Shown: positions 52,850 through 62,533, counted from the first letter of the stretch. The stretch is DNA of 64,000 nucleotides from Chitinophagaceae bacterium (GCA_019638615.1 JAHBTL010000006.1:1-64000); one strand, 5' to 3'. A program made the numbers and translations. Notes: a model not told the origin generated them from the letters alone.

Positions 52850-54004
52850 TTAAATCCTGAGCAGCAAAAAGCCGCCAATGCTGCCTGTTAATATGATGAC
52901 AACAGTACTTAGCCTTTTAACGAAAAGCATTAGCGCGAGGCAAATAGCCAGTACCACCGCACCCTGCCATTGCTGTACGGAGGAGGCGAACAGGTGAAAT
53001 CCCACCACTGCTATTATTGAAATAGAAGCGGCGCTTAATCCATCTAAAAAAATCCTTAGCTTTTGATTTTTACGGGCCGATGAAAGCAGTTTGTGGAGAA
53101 AAAAGGAAATAAAAAAGGAAGGCAGGAAAATACCCACAGTGGCTACCACGCCACCCGTTGTTCCACTGATAAGGTAGCCGGCGAACGTGGCGCTTGACAG
53201 GATCGGGCCCGGGGTAATCTGACCTACAGCAATAGCGTCTGTCAGTTGCTGGTGATTGAGCCAGTGGTTGTGTCGCACCAGCGATTCCTCCATGTAGGCA
53301 AACAGCACGTAGCCGCTGCCATACAAAACAGCCCCGATTTTAAGAAAGATCAAAAAGAGCTTCCCTTCTGAAAAACGTGTATTGATCTGCAGCAATACCG
53401 GAGAAAAAAATATGCCGGCGATAAGCGGCAACTTATCTTTTGTGTCATGAATGAAATAATTGACAGCGCCTGCAGCAATGATCAGCAGCACTTCGTTCAT
53501 GCCGTATAGCGAACCTGCAAAAACCAGGAGGCACAACACAATAAGCACTTTGTTGTTCCTTAATGTTTTACCGGTTAACCGGAAGACAGTGCCGATAACC
53601 AATGCTGTTGTTGCAGGACGGATCCCGAAAATAAAATCCTGGACATCCGGTAGCGCACTGTACTTCTGGTAAAGATAACCGAGCAGCAGGCAGATCAGCA
53701 TGGCGGGCAGTATGTAACAAACACCGGCAACTACTAATCCGGGGCGACCTCCGCGTTCTTTTCCGCAGTGCATGACCACTTCAACGGCATTCGGACCCGG
53801 AACAATGTAAGACGCGCTCAGCACATCCATGAAATGCTGGTGGTCAATCCATTTGCGCCGGATCACCATTTCATTTTCTATGGTGGCTACCATACCGGCA
53901 ATACCACCAAACCCGATAGTGCCCAGCTTTAAACAGGACAGCGCAATTTCTTTTAACTTCTTTGCTTCGCTTTCTGTGATATTTTCCCGGGTCTGTAATG
54001 ACAT
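52850..54004 (-). CDS. chrA: Chromate transporter (ChrA, long-chain)
   Basis: A 384-residue protein with two homologous CHR halves: GTIGFGGIAGMVATIENEMVIRRKWID...SYIVPGPNAVEV and AVLYGSGYVLFAYMEESLVRHNHWL...AIAVGQITPGPI. About 10-12 helices. Exports chromate, or acts on a related anion, by proton or sulfate exchange. ATG at 54004 used; three upstream residues reach a TTG. Confidence 0.92.
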   Translation of the reverse strand: MSLQTRENITESEAKKLKEIALSCLKLGTIGFGGIAGMVATIENEMVIRRKWIDHQHFMDVLSASYIVPGPNAVEVVMHCGKERGGRPGLVVAGVCYILPAMLICLLLGYLYQKYSALPDVQDFIFGIRPATTALVIGTVFRLTGKTLRNNKVLIVLCLLVFAGSLYGMNEVLLIIAAGAVNYFIHDTKDKLPLIAGIFFSPVLLQINTRFSEGKLFLIFLKIGAVLYGSGYVLFAYMEESLVRHNHWLNHQQLTDAIAVGQITPGPILSSATFAGYLISGTTGGVVATVGIFLPSFFISFFLHKLLSSARKNQKLRIFLDGLSAASISIIAVVGFHLFASSVQQWQGAVVLAICLALMLFVKRLSTVVIILTGSIGGFLLLRI

Positions 54005-54107
54005 GCAGATCAATCAAAGATAGAGCGCAAATAAATAAAATAAATTTCAAAGGCGGTATTTAAAATTATTCTTTGCGCTGCTACACATGAAAGGATAATG
54101 CTGTCAA

Positions 54108-54503
54108 TCATATTACGGCAATTGCTTCAATCTCTACAAGCATCTCAGGAATAAAAAGACCATTTACACCAATAAGGGTTAAGACCATATCCGGAAAGGC
54201 ATACTCATCTTTTACAGATTCCCTCGCTTCAAAAAGATGCTGCATCATGGAAGGTTTCCAGTTGACAACATAAATAGTTGATTTGACAACCCTGCTTATA
54301 TCAGTGCCGGCAGCTTTACAGGCAAGTCCTACATTGATGAGTGCATTCCGTATTTGCCCGGTAAGCCCGGTTGCCAGGGCCCCACTCCTGTCAGTTCCTA
54401 CCTGCCCGGAAATAAAAACGAGCTTACCTGCGTCCACTACAGTGGCATGTGAATAGCCTGCCGGCTTTTCAGCGTCTTTGATGTTACAATAACTGATTTT
54501 CAT
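54108..54503 (-). CDS. RidA family protein
   Basis: A 131-residue YjgF/YER057c/UK114 domain: AGYSHATVVDAGKLVFISGQVG, then LTGQIRNALINVGLACKAAG and a final EMLVEIEAIAV. The arginine of the enamine-deaminase type may be absent at the usual position, so a role in enamine/imine hydrolysis is plausible but not certain. It is in front of an AraC regulator gene in the same direction, with a 66-bp gap. Confidence 0.88.
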   Translation of the reverse strand: MKISYCNIKDAEKPAGYSHATVVDAGKLVFISGQVGTDRSGALATGLTGQIRNALINVGLACKAAGTDISRVVKSTIYVVNWKPSMMQHLFEARESVKDEYAFPDMVLTLIGVNGLFIPEMLVEIEAIAVI

Positions 54504-54569
54504 AATTGAGTATTTTTCATCAAAGCTCCATCGTATATCTTACTAAAAATTGTAAACAGGCGACATCTT

Positions 54570-55367
54570 TTACAGGAAGGCAGTATGTGCAAAGCAGCCT
54601 TTGCCGGTATTGATCTTTTTGGGAGTTACACCGGTAAAAAATTTTATCTCTTTTATGAAATGAGACTGATCGGTATATTCATATTCATAGCACAGTTCGG
54701 ATAACCTGGAGTGCCCGATATCTTTAACCGCATTGTGCATTCTTATTATTCGTGTAAATTGCGAAGGGCTCAACCCGATATTTTCCCGGAACTTCCTTTC
54801 CAACTGGCGCAGGCTGAGATGGGCACTGTAAGCAAGCTCATCCACTTTTAGAATGCCTTTTTTATGCAATACTAACCTGACGCAGTTGCTTATATTCTCA
54901 AAATCATATTGCCTGTTTAATCGCCGCAACAAAAATTTTTCTATCACTTTTATCCGCTCCTGAATGTCCTGCTTTTCGTTCATTTGTTCTTCAAGCAAAG
55001 CTATTTCCCCTCCCCAAATATCCGAACCAGTCGTTACATTGTCTGTAAACTGCTTCATGGATTCCCGCACGAACGGATAAAGACCGTTGGGCTTAAATTT
55101 TACGGTAATAAAACTGATATGATCCTTAGCAGATAGCTCAACCATCTGCTGTATTTGTCCCTGGAGCAGGCATCGTTGTGTTATGAGCTTAGTGCCGCCG
55201 CCATCGGATTGATAAAAAGGACTCCTGAAGTGAAATGTCAGTTCTATACTCCCGTCAGGTATTTTCCTGGTAGAAAATGACGTCCCTTCAAACACTTCAT
55301 CTATACTATAGTAGTATGAGATGTAGTCTTGCAGTTGTTTATCAGGATAAAAAATCTGTACAGGCAT
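54570..55367 (-). CDS. AraC-family transcriptional regulator
   Basis: A 265-residue regulator with an N-terminal DUF6597-like domain (about 1-130, IPDGSIELTFHFRSPF) and a C-terminal double helix-turn-helix (about 165-262; LRQLERKFRENIGLSPSQFTRIIRMHNAV). It probably controls the RidA gene or its own operon; ligand unknown. Confidence 0.88.
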   Translation of the reverse strand: MPVQIFYPDKQLQDYISYYYSIDEVFEGTSFSTRKIPDGSIELTFHFRSPFYQSDGGGTKLITQRCLLQGQIQQMVELSAKDHISFITVKFKPNGLYPFVRESMKQFTDNVTTGSDIWGGEIALLEEQMNEKQDIQERIKVIEKFLLRRLNRQYDFENISNCVRLVLHKKGILKVDELAYSAHLSLRQLERKFRENIGLSPSQFTRIIRMHNAVKDIGHSRLSELCYEYEYTDQSHFIKEIKFFTGVTPKKINTGKGCFAHTAFL

Positions 55368-55631
55368 GCTGATATTTTAAGATCAGACATGATATTCCTC
55401 ATTCATTTCTCATCCGTCTGACCTGTTTTATAGCAATGTACAAAAAGCGAGTGGAATTTTTGTGCGGGCAGGCGGAAAGTTGTACAAAAATGCGTTTCAA
55501 TCCGGGCTTGTTATCAAAAATAGTAGTACCTTTTAATTTTATTACTCTACCCAGCTATACTTATTGCGCTGCACATCCTAAAAACATCGTAGTGGCAGTT
55601 CGTAGACGTACCGCTAAATTGTTTGCACACT

Positions 55632-56699
55632 ATGATGAAGTCAGTGATTACAGGCACCGGGACATATATCCCCGAAGTGTTTTGCCCGAATGAGCATTTT
55701 GTGGATCATGTATTTTATGACAGCAGGGGGCTGCCGATACCCGGTACGTCAGCCTCTATTATTGAAAAGTTCCGGAAGATCACGGGCATAAGGGAAAGAC
55801 GGTATGCGCCTCCCGGTTCAAACACATCGGACATTGCCGCTTTTGCGGGAATGCATGCATTAAAGGATGCTGGCATTGATCCTGAAACATTAGACCAGAT
55901 CATTGTTGCACATAATTTCGGCGATGTGGATGATCAAAGCCTGCAATCCCAAATAGTTCCTTCTCTGGCAAGCAAGGTAAAGCACAGGCTGGGAATCCAC
56001 AATCCCGGGTGTATTGCTTATGATATTATTTTTGGTTGCCCGGGCTGGATACAGGCGCTGATCCAGTCGGAGGCATACTTTAAAGCCGGTATGGCTAAGA
56101 AAGTATTGCTGATCGGTGCGGAAACGCTGTCGCGTATTGTTGATCCGGGAGACAGGGACAGTATGATTTTTGCCGATGGCGCCGGCGCTTGTGTGCTTGA
56201 ATGTCTCGAAACAGGCAAAGAGGGTTCGGGTATACTTGGCACCTGCTCTCAGACATACAGCCTTGAGGAGGTGAATTATATCAATATGGGAAAATCATAC
56301 GGGCCTTGCGATAGCGGCAGATTGTTTATGAAAATGAAGGGCAGAAAAGTATACGAATATGCATTGGTGCATGTTCCTGCAGCCATCAGGCATTGTATTG
56401 AAGGGTGCGGAATACAGATCGGCCAGGTAAAGAAAATATTTATACACCAGGCCAATGAAAAAATGGATGAGGAAATTATAAAAAGATTGTTTGAATCATA
56501 CGGATTGTCCGCCCCTCCGTATATCATGCCTATGAACATCCAGTGGTTAGGGAACAGCTCGGTAGCTACCGTTCCTACATTGTACCATATGGTTCGTAAA
56601 GGAGATATTGCCGGACATGAAATATCCGGAGGAGATATTATTGTTTTTGCTTCCGTAGGAGCAGGCATGAACATCAATGCGGTTTGCTACCGTGTTTAA
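55632..56699 (+). CDS. 3-oxoacyl-ACP synthase III (FabH-like)
   Basis: A 355-residue KAS III. The Cys-His-Asn triad is present: IFGCPGW, FIHQANEK and WLGNSSVATVP. It condenses an acyl-CoA primer with malonyl-ACP. The ATG at 55632 or the next one at 55635 is the start; a TTG at 55623 is unlikely. KAS III proteins with such short neighbours are also used in secondary fatty acid/aryl polyene lipid pathways; a second, primary fabH may be elsewhere. Confidence 0.9.
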   Translation: MMKSVITGTGTYIPEVFCPNEHFVDHVFYDSRGLPIPGTSASIIEKFRKITGIRERRYAPPGSNTSDIAAFAGMHALKDAGIDPETLDQIIVAHNFGDVDDQSLQSQIVPSLASKVKHRLGIHNPGCIAYDIIFGCPGWIQALIQSEAYFKAGMAKKVLLIGAETLSRIVDPGDRDSMIFADGAGACVLECLETGKEGSGILGTCSQTYSLEEVNYINMGKSYGPCDSGRLFMKMKGRKVYEYALVHVPAAIRHCIEGCGIQIGQVKKIFIHQANEKMDEEIIKRLFESYGLSAPPYIMPMNIQWLGNSSVATVPTLYHMVRKGDIAGHEISGGDIIVFASVGAGMNINAVCYRV

Positions 56700-56711
56700 A
56701 GATACAGCGGT

Positions 56712-57014
56712 ATGGAAAGAGATATTGAAATCATTGTATCACAATTCAGAAACGAGGCGTCCAAGCTGTTCCTGGCCATTGTTGAAGATTTTGAGCGGCA
56801 TGCTAAAAAGCTGGACAGGCAATGGGATGAAAATGTTTTCCGGCACATGCAAGGACGGTTTGTGCAGGAATTAAAAAAGCAACTGACTTACATTGCAGAA
56901 AAAACGATCAGTCAATACCAGGGAGATATGGGCATTAATATATTAAGACGTGATTTGACCGCACAAATAGAATACTATATAGGAGAGCTTCTTTTAAAAA
57001 TCAGGTCAATGTAG
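56712..57014 (+). CDS. Small helical protein, 100 aa, downstream of KAS III
   Basis: An all-helical, charged protein (VSQFRNEASKLFLAIVEDFERHAKKLDRQWDEN, FVQELKKQLTYIAEKTISQYQ) without signal or membrane segments. It begins 12 bp after the KAS III stop, so the two are surely one transcript. No family is recognised; it may be a regulatory or scaffolding partner of the synthase. Confidence 0.7.
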   Translation: MERDIEIIVSQFRNEASKLFLAIVEDFERHAKKLDRQWDENVFRHMQGRFVQELKKQLTYIAEKTISQYQGDMGINILRRDLTAQIEYYIGELLLKIRSM

Positions 57015-57060
57015 GTTTTTGCAGGGCAGGCTGGTATAACAATGTCATATGCCGGTATTA

Positions 57061-57960
57061 TCAGACTGCAGCCTGCCTTGATTCTATCCATTGGGCCGCA
57101 TACTCCGGCTTGAATACATGCTTCCACCTGCGATGGCTCCAAAGCCAGTTTTCAGGCTGTTTACGAATCGTGTCTTCCAAAAAGCGTGCATACATCAGCG
57201 TCAGCTCTCCTGGTTCCAGTAAAGCTGGGTGCTCGCTTGCCATTACCAGTTCTGCATGATAATAACCCCTGCGTGTTTTGTATACTGAAGCAAACAGTAC
57301 CGGGATATTAAGATTACGCGCCGCTTTTTCAGGGCCGGGGATAAAGGCTGTAGGCTGATTAAGAAAGTTGAGCCAGAAAGCCTGCTGCGGTTTACCGGGG
57401 CTCTGGTCTGCAACCAGTCCTAACAGGTATTGTGTATCTGCATAACCGGCAATCGAGTTTTTCATATCTGAGGCAGGGATGAACCTGCTTCCAAATCTTG
57501 TGCGGATCTTCAGTAATAATTTTTCAAATGCTTTGTTTGAAAGAGGGCCGTATACAACCAGCACCTGATAAAGCGTGTTCATCTGCAGCACATGATGCCC
57601 CCATTCCCAGTTAAAAGTATGCCCCAAATGGAGTTGGCAACTCTTCCCGCCTTGTTGCAATTGCTCCAGCATTTCCCAATTGGCTGTTATCCTGCGCTGC
57701 AAAAAACCGGGCGATGCGCTGAGCAGCTTGAATGTTTCTATAAATGCATCGATCATATTCCTGAAAAATTGTTTCGCTATTACTTCGCGCTCCGCTTCAG
57801 TCTTTTCAGGGAATGCATTTTCAAGATTACCAAGAACCACTTTTCTACGGTATCCTATACAACGATATACTATCAAAAACATCACATCAGAAAAAAGGTA
57901 CAATACGCGCATCGGCAGCAACGATACCAGGTAGAAAAAGGCATACAGGATGTAATACAT
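57061..57960 (-). CDS. Lysophospholipid/lipid A acyltransferase (LpxL/HtrB family)
   Basis: A 299-residue membrane-associated acyltransferase with an N-terminal anchor helix and the catalytic-type motif QLHLGHTFNWEWG (a variation of the usual HxGNWE), and DQSPGKPQQAFWLNFLNQPTAFIPGPEKAA as the second block. It transfers a secondary acyl chain to lipid A, or acts in another acylation, as in this family in Bacteroidota. Convergent with the KAS III operon and adjacent to a desaturase gene. Confidence 0.88.
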   Translation of the reverse strand: MYYILYAFFYLVSLLPMRVLYLFSDVMFLIVYRCIGYRRKVVLGNLENAFPEKTEAEREVIAKQFFRNMIDAFIETFKLLSASPGFLQRRITANWEMLEQLQQGGKSCQLHLGHTFNWEWGHHVLQMNTLYQVLVVYGPLSNKAFEKLLLKIRTRFGSRFIPASDMKNSIAGYADTQYLLGLVADQSPGKPQQAFWLNFLNQPTAFIPGPEKAARNLNIPVLFASVYKTRRGYYHAELVMASEHPALLEPGELTLMYARFLEDTIRKQPENWLWSHRRWKHVFKPEYAAQWIESRQAAV

Positions 57961-58028
57961 CGGGGTAGTTTTAGGGTTGAAATTGATATAGCTCTGCTAC
58001 ACAGGTGCAAAACCTCAATAATATGAAC

Positions 58029-59099
58029 CTACGGTTTTTGCCCCATCAGTTTGATAAAACGAAAATGCGATGCTATTGCCGCGCTCATTGTAGGTATGCT
58101 GTTATACGGCAATTGAAAAGCATGACATTCCGCCTTTACAAACCTGCTGATTGCCGGATAATGAATATGGCTTATCCTGGGAAATAAGTGATGCTCTATC
58201 TGGTAGTTCAGTCCGCCGGCAAACCAGGAGATGATTTTATTTCCCGCAGAGAAATTGGCGGTTGTTTTTACCTGGTGCACCGCCCATTCGTTTTCTATCT
58301 GCTTGTCATTACCATCGGTAAACTCAAATGTTGTTTCCTCCACCACATGTGCCAGTTGAAATACAATAGATAAAGTGAGCCCCAAGCCCATATGCAGGCA
58401 TACGAAATACAACAGCCATAATTGCCATCCCATAATTGTCATGGGAATAACGAGGTACAATAAAATATACAATAGCTTACTGCTCCAGAACAGAACGTGA
58501 TCTGCAACTGTCATTTTCCTGAGCGGTGTATTACAGATCTTTCTTTTAAAATATTTTTCAAAGTCCTGGTATAATACCCATATCATTGAGCTGACAGCAT
58601 ATAGCAAAGGAGTATATAAATGTTGTACCCGGTGAGCCGCTACCCATCGCTGTGAGCTGCACATCCGGATAAACGGGCTTTTGGCAATATCATCATCCAC
58701 ACCATCAATATTGGTATATGTATGATGGATGATATTATGTTTCTGCTTCCAGATAAAGCTGTTACCGCCTAAAGCATTTAGCGTTAGCCCCATGGTTTTA
58801 TTCACCCATTTGCTGGATGAATAGCTGTCGTGGTTGGCATCGTGCATAACATTAAATCCTATGCACGCTAATACAAAACCAAGCAATATGCTTACAGCAA
58901 TACCTGCAGGTATGGGCATTTTAATAAATAACAGCGCAGTATACAACCCCAACGCTGTAAGAATAAAAACTACAGATTTGATATACAAATGAATATTGCC
59001 CGTTTTTTTATTCCCGGTTTGTTCAAAATACTTATCAACTGATTTTTTCAGTGAAGTAAAAAATACAGCATTCCTGTTGTTATAGGTAATTTTGCTCAT
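58029..59099 (-). CDS. Membrane fatty-acid desaturase
   Basis: A 356-residue di-iron desaturase with four to six helices and the three histidine boxes: HDANHDS, HNIIHHTYTN and QIEHHLFP (Q at the first site of box 3, the linoleoyl-CoA/delta-6 style). No cytochrome b5 domain is fused. It introduces a double bond in an acyl chain of membrane lipids, probably in response to cold. Start is the ATG at 59099. Confidence 0.93.
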   Translation of the reverse strand: MSKITYNNRNAVFFTSLKKSVDKYFEQTGNKKTGNIHLYIKSVVFILTALGLYTALLFIKMPIPAGIAVSILLGFVLACIGFNVMHDANHDSYSSSKWVNKTMGLTLNALGGNSFIWKQKHNIIHHTYTNIDGVDDDIAKSPFIRMCSSQRWVAAHRVQHLYTPLLYAVSSMIWVLYQDFEKYFKRKICNTPLRKMTVADHVLFWSSKLLYILLYLVIPMTIMGWQLWLLYFVCLHMGLGLTLSIVFQLAHVVEETTFEFTDGNDKQIENEWAVHQVKTTANFSAGNKIISWFAGGLNYQIEHHLFPRISHIHYPAISRFVKAECHAFQLPYNSIPTMSAAIASHFRFIKLMGQKP

Positions 59100-59149
59100 T
59101 GGGGGGTAATTCTTCCGGGTTGATGTAGTTCGTACTTTATGATTGAAGG

Positions 59150-59416
59150 CTACGTATTTGCAAGCCAGTTACAAACAGATTTCTCACTCATCAAACCCGA
59201 AGGAAGTTTATCAGAAAGTAATGTCTCTAATTTAGCAATGTCCGCTTTTTCAGATCCGGGGTATTCAGTAATATACCAATTGGCAATCCATAGAATATGG
59301 GCGCCGTTGTTCCTGTCAAAAGTATTTCGGGTTGGGCTCATATCCTGCCTGGTACCGGCAGTACCATCGTACCATGTGTAATGGTTGAATACAAGGTCTT
59401 CTTTTTTTATTTCCAT
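59150..59416 (-). CDS. Conserved-looking hypothetical protein, 88 aa
   Basis: A soluble protein without signal or membrane segment: FNHYTWYDGTAGTRQDMSPTRNTFDRNNGAHILWIANWYI then a charged helix. The combination of a defined start, compact size and a location between the desaturase and the cold-shock gene, all in one direction, suggests a real gene. Function unknown. Confidence 0.6.
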   Translation of the reverse strand: MEIKKEDLVFNHYTWYDGTAGTRQDMSPTRNTFDRNNGAHILWIANWYITEYPGSEKADIAKLETLLSDKLPSGLMSEKSVCNWLANT

Positions 59417-59469
59417 TACAAGTATATTATGTTGTAAATAAAATGTACGGGAAGCAGGAAGCCTTAATG

Positions 59470-59916
59470 CTAGCCTTTCAAAATATTCACTGCAACATAC
59501 CCCTTTGGGCCTTTTTCTATTTCGAATGTCACTTTCAGTCCTTCCTGCAAAGCAAGGTTTGCGGAAGACTGATGCACGAACACGCGTTGCCCATTTTCAC
59601 TGTCTTCTATAAAGCCAAATCCTTTTGAGGCATTAAAATAGGTAATGGTTCCTTTACGCACTAATTCCTCGGGGCTCAGCTCTTTTTGCCTGGGAACGCC
59701 AATTTCTATGTCTTCTGCCTTTATCTCCGCTTTCTTCCTGTTCGCATCAGGGGGTACCGAAGTAAGATTGCCGTTTTCATCCAGGTAAGCCATCATTTCG
59801 TTCAGGCTTTTTCCTTTGCCGGCATTTTCTTTACGCTCCTGCTTTTTCTCTTCTTTTTTTCTGCGTTCTTCTTTTTTTTTGTTTTCTCTTTCTTTTTTAT
59901 TCCAGCTTGTTGCCAT
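59470..59916 (-). CDS. Cold-shock domain protein with Lys/Glu-rich N-terminus
   Basis: A 148-residue protein. Residues 8-38 are an extremely charged KKEERRKKEEKKQERKE stretch, probably a long helix. The cold-shock domain (about 85-146) has RNP1 KGFGFIED and RNP2 VFVHQS. It binds single-stranded nucleic acid as an RNA chaperone. ATG at 59916; a TTG two codons upstream is not needed. It belongs to a cluster with an RRM protein. Confidence 0.92.
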   Translation of the reverse strand: MATSWNKKERENKKKEERRKKEEKKQERKENAGKGKSLNEMMAYLDENGNLTSVPPDANRKKAEIKAEDIEIGVPRQKELSPEELVRKGTITYFNASKGFGFIEDSENGQRVFVHQSSANLALQEGLKVTFEIEKGPKGYVAVNILKG

Positions 59917-59923
59917 AATCAAC

Positions 59924-60181
59924 TTAAAGTTTCGAATCTGATAGCGATGTGAAGGAAGCTCCGTTAAATATCCTCGCTACATTAATATCATTGGTTTCTG
60001 ACCATTTTTGCAATTGAGATAAATGTACCACGCGCCAGAAATTTTTTGATTTAAGCTCATCATAATCATCTCCACGAATAAAAAGGCCGGTCACAGGCGA
60101 CCGGCCCTTGAAACGAATATCAATAGTTGTATTGTTACGAATGCTGGGTTTTATATAATGCTCAATTCTTTCTATATCCAT
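59924..60181 (-). CDS. Hypothetical protein, 85 aa
   Basis: From ATG 60181: MDIERIEHYIKPSIRNNTTIDIRFKGRSPVTGLFIRGDDYDELKSKNFWRVV. Soluble, with a compact beta-rich centre. It ends 7 bp before the cold-shock start codon and is preceded by the RRM gene; the three make a small RNA-binding or stress operon. No family identified. The frame also runs up to 60220 but the earlier residues look hydrophobic and unstructured. Confidence 0.65.
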   Translation of the reverse strand: MDIERIEHYIKPSIRNNTTIDIRFKGRSPVTGLFIRGDDYDELKSKNFWRVVHLSQLQKWSETNDINVARIFNGASFTSLSDSKL

Positions 60182-60236
60182 GTATAATGTATAAAATAGT
60201 ATTATGATTAAATTCACCAACTCTGCAACACATCAA

Positions 60237-60524
60237 CTACCAGCGCTTGGTATAATTGTTATTGCTGCGACTGCGGTTTTCTTCTCTTGGCCTGGCTTCC
60301 GATACTTTTACGGAGCGTCCTTCAATCATTTTACCGTCGAGTTCCCGGATTGCTGTTTCAGCAGCCTGGTTGTCACTCATTTCAACAAAGCCGAAGCCCC
60401 TGCTTCTGCTCGTAAATTTGTCGGTAATTACTTTTGCCGAGGAAACGTTGCCATATTCCCCGAAAAGTTTGCTTAAATCCTCATCCTGGAAACTGTAGCC
60501 CAGGTTCGATACATAAATGTTCAT
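60237..60524 (-). CDS. RNA-recognition-motif (RRM) protein
   Basis: A 95-residue single RRM: RNP2 IYVSNLGY at the N-terminus and RNP1 RGFGFVEM, followed by a short basic, Asn-rich tail (PREENRSRSNNNYTKRW). Bacterial RRM proteins of this kind bind RNA and respond to stress or cold. ATG at 60524 directly precedes the domain; the in-frame extension upstream is hydrophobic and not part of it. Confidence 0.93.
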   Translation of the reverse strand: MNIYVSNLGYSFQDEDLSKLFGEYGNVSSAKVITDKFTSRSRGFGFVEMSDNQAAETAIRELDGKMIEGRSVKVSEARPREENRSRSNNNYTKRW

Positions 60525-60769
60525 AATGATGCGATAATTCAATAAAAAATATTTGAGAAAAATGGCAGATGTAAAAAGTGAGGTGAGAATGTTTACAAGA
60601 GCGATAGAACTCAAACTGTCTTTACGAAGATAAGCTATTAAATTGACAATCGAAGCTTATTTTTAACTTTAACAAACATAAGAACAGCCTTGCACCGTAG
60701 CAAAGCAGGAAGAATTATTTGGCGAAATCAATAACAAGAATGCTGAAAAAGACTGATCAGGGAACCAAA

Positions 60770-61348
60770 ATGCAGGAGGAACACTTTTTAAAAAAAATAT
60801 TCTCACCGGCCGATTTTAAAGAAGGTGAGCTTGCATTGATATTACCTAAGTTCAAAGAGGTAACGTTTTCCAAAAACGATTTTCTGCTGAAAGAAGGAAA
60901 AACCGAAAATGATTATTGGTTTTTAGAAAGCGGGTTTGCCCGTTCGTATGTCAATGATACTCACGGGAATGACATTACCACTAACTTTTATGCTAAAGGA
61001 GATATCGCGATTGATTGGTCTTCGTTCTTCCTGAGAAACCCGTCCCGGGAAAATATCCAGGCTTTGACAGACTGTGTATGCTGGCAACTGGACTTCGATA
61101 GTTTTCAGCAACTGTTCCACGGCATCGAAACCTTCAGGGAACATGGGCGGAGAAGGCTGGTAAGCTCTTATTTCGCCCTGAAAAGCCACAGTGTTTCTAT
61201 CATTGCAGACCAGGCAAAGGAAAGGTATATCCATCTGCTGAAAGACAAGCCTCATGTTATTCAAAATGTATCGCTGCAACACATTGCTACTTATTTGGGC
61301 ATTACCAAATATTCCCTCAGCAGGATACGGAAAGAAATTTCCCTGTAA
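60770..61348 (+). CDS. Crp/Fnr family transcriptional regulator
   Basis: A 192-residue cAMP-binding-like protein with a short beta-roll (about 25-115) and a C-terminal DNA-binding helix-turn-helix (LQHIATYLGITKYSLSRIRKEI) at the very end. The start is the ATG at 60770; two alternatives upstream (60740 ATG and 60719 TTG) would add unconserved residues. Same class as many Bacteroidota Crp-like regulators without a known ligand. It is 76 bp ahead of a DUF1569 gene and may control it. Confidence 0.85.
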   Translation: MQEEHFLKKIFSPADFKEGELALILPKFKEVTFSKNDFLLKEGKTENDYWFLESGFARSYVNDTHGNDITTNFYAKGDIAIDWSSFFLRNPSRENIQALTDCVCWQLDFDSFQQLFHGIETFREHGRRRLVSSYFALKSHSVSIIADQAKERYIHLLKDKPHVIQNVSLQHIATYLGITKYSLSRIRKEISL

Positions 61349-61424
61349 AAATCACTTTTTGCCATAGGGCAACTTTTTAACGATGCCGGGCGGGTACTTT
61401 TGTTCATAATCAAAAAATAAAATT

Positions 61425-61877
61425 ATGGGCACACATAAAACGGTTTTTGGTGAAACAACCGTCAAAGAGCTAATTGAAAGGATTCATTTGTTACAGGCCG
61501 GAGACCCGGCGCAATGGGGCAAAATGAATGCCGGGCAAATGCTGAAGCATTGCACGCTCAGCGAAGAAATGTTCCTTGGTAAAAAGCAGTACAAGCGTTT
61601 GTTTATCGGAAAACTGTTTGGCCGGATGGCACTAAACGGTATTCTTAAAAATGAAGATCCGTTAAAGAAAAGCCAACCTACGCACCCGGATTTGAAAATA
61701 ACGGCACCGGGCGATTTTGAAGCGGAACGTGTCAAATGGATCGGGCTGCTAAAAGCCTATTCAACATTTTCTAACCCGGATTTTGTACACCCCTTTTTCG
61801 GGAAAATGACAAAAGACGAAATCTGGAAATACGTATATAAGCATACGGACCATCACCTGCGCCAGTTTGGAAAATAA
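61425..61877 (+). CDS. DUF1569 (DinB-like) family protein
   Basis: A 150-residue four-helix bundle protein. Features: GKMNAGQMLKHCTLSEEMFLG, then HPFFGKMTKDEIWKYVYKHTDHHLRQF; H42, H143 and H144-like positions of the DinB metal site are present. The family probably binds a metal and small thiols. Typically downstream of a Crp/AraC-type regulator gene, as here. Followed 8 bp later by a membrane protein gene. Confidence 0.85.
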   Translation: MGTHKTVFGETTVKELIERIHLLQAGDPAQWGKMNAGQMLKHCTLSEEMFLGKKQYKRLFIGKLFGRMALNGILKNEDPLKKSQPTHPDLKITAPGDFEAERVKWIGLLKAYSTFSNPDFVHPFFGKMTKDEIWKYVYKHTDHHLRQFGK

Positions 61878-61885
61878 AACCTGTA

Positions 61886-62533
61886 ATGACCGCATTTGTT
61901 TTCATTATCATTACGCTGCTGTCTTTGCTTTTTCTCTATTGGGGAACCGGCAAGGACAAGCGGCTCGTTTTTATTTTTACGATCTGGCAACTGCTAACCG
62001 GAAGTTTCGCCTTTGCGGAAATATTTAAAAAGAAACCGAACCTGTTCCCGGTTGCGATATTGGGAACGGTTTTACTGGTGTTGGTAAACCTGAAAATAAT
62101 TGACAGAAAGAAGCTGAATGTAAAATTTTTACTGGCCATTCACGTATTGAGAATACCGGTAGAGCTGATTTTATACCAGCTCTATCTACAAAATAAAATA
62201 CCGCGCTTAATGACATTCACAGGCTGGAATTTCGATATTTTGATAGGTATTTCAGCGTTGATATTGTTGATTTACTTTGTTTTGGCGAAAGGAAGATTAA
62301 ACAGGCAATTCTTCATCAGTTGGAACATAGCAGGGATCCTGTTTCTGCTGTTTATTGTATCATCAGCCATATTGTCTTCACCTTTACCCATCCAACAATT
62401 TGCATTTGAACAGCCGAACCGGGCTGTACTGGAGTTTCCTTATTGCTTTCTGCCCGCCTGTGTTGTTCCGGTTGTTTTGCTGTCGCACATCCTGCTGATC
62501 AGCAACCAGAAGAAGCACTGCCCTGCTCTTTAA
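61886..62533 (+). CDS. Hypothetical polytopic membrane protein, 215 aa
   Basis: Six or seven predicted transmembrane helices (about 3-17, 25-42, 50-66, 78-95, 110-128, 140-160, 175-205). No motif recognised. It starts 8 bp after the DUF1569 stop and so is in an operon with it. The ATG at 61886 is the first in frame. Confidence 0.7.
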   Translation: MTAFVFIIITLLSLLFLYWGTGKDKRLVFIFTIWQLLTGSFAFAEIFKKKPNLFPVAILGTVLLVLVNLKIIDRKKLNVKFLLAIHVLRIPVELILYQLYLQNKIPRLMTFTGWNFDILIGISALILLIYFVLAKGRLNRQFFISWNIAGILFLLFIVSSAILSSPLPIQQFAFEQPNRAVLEFPYCFLPACVVPVVLLSHILLISNQKKHCPAL

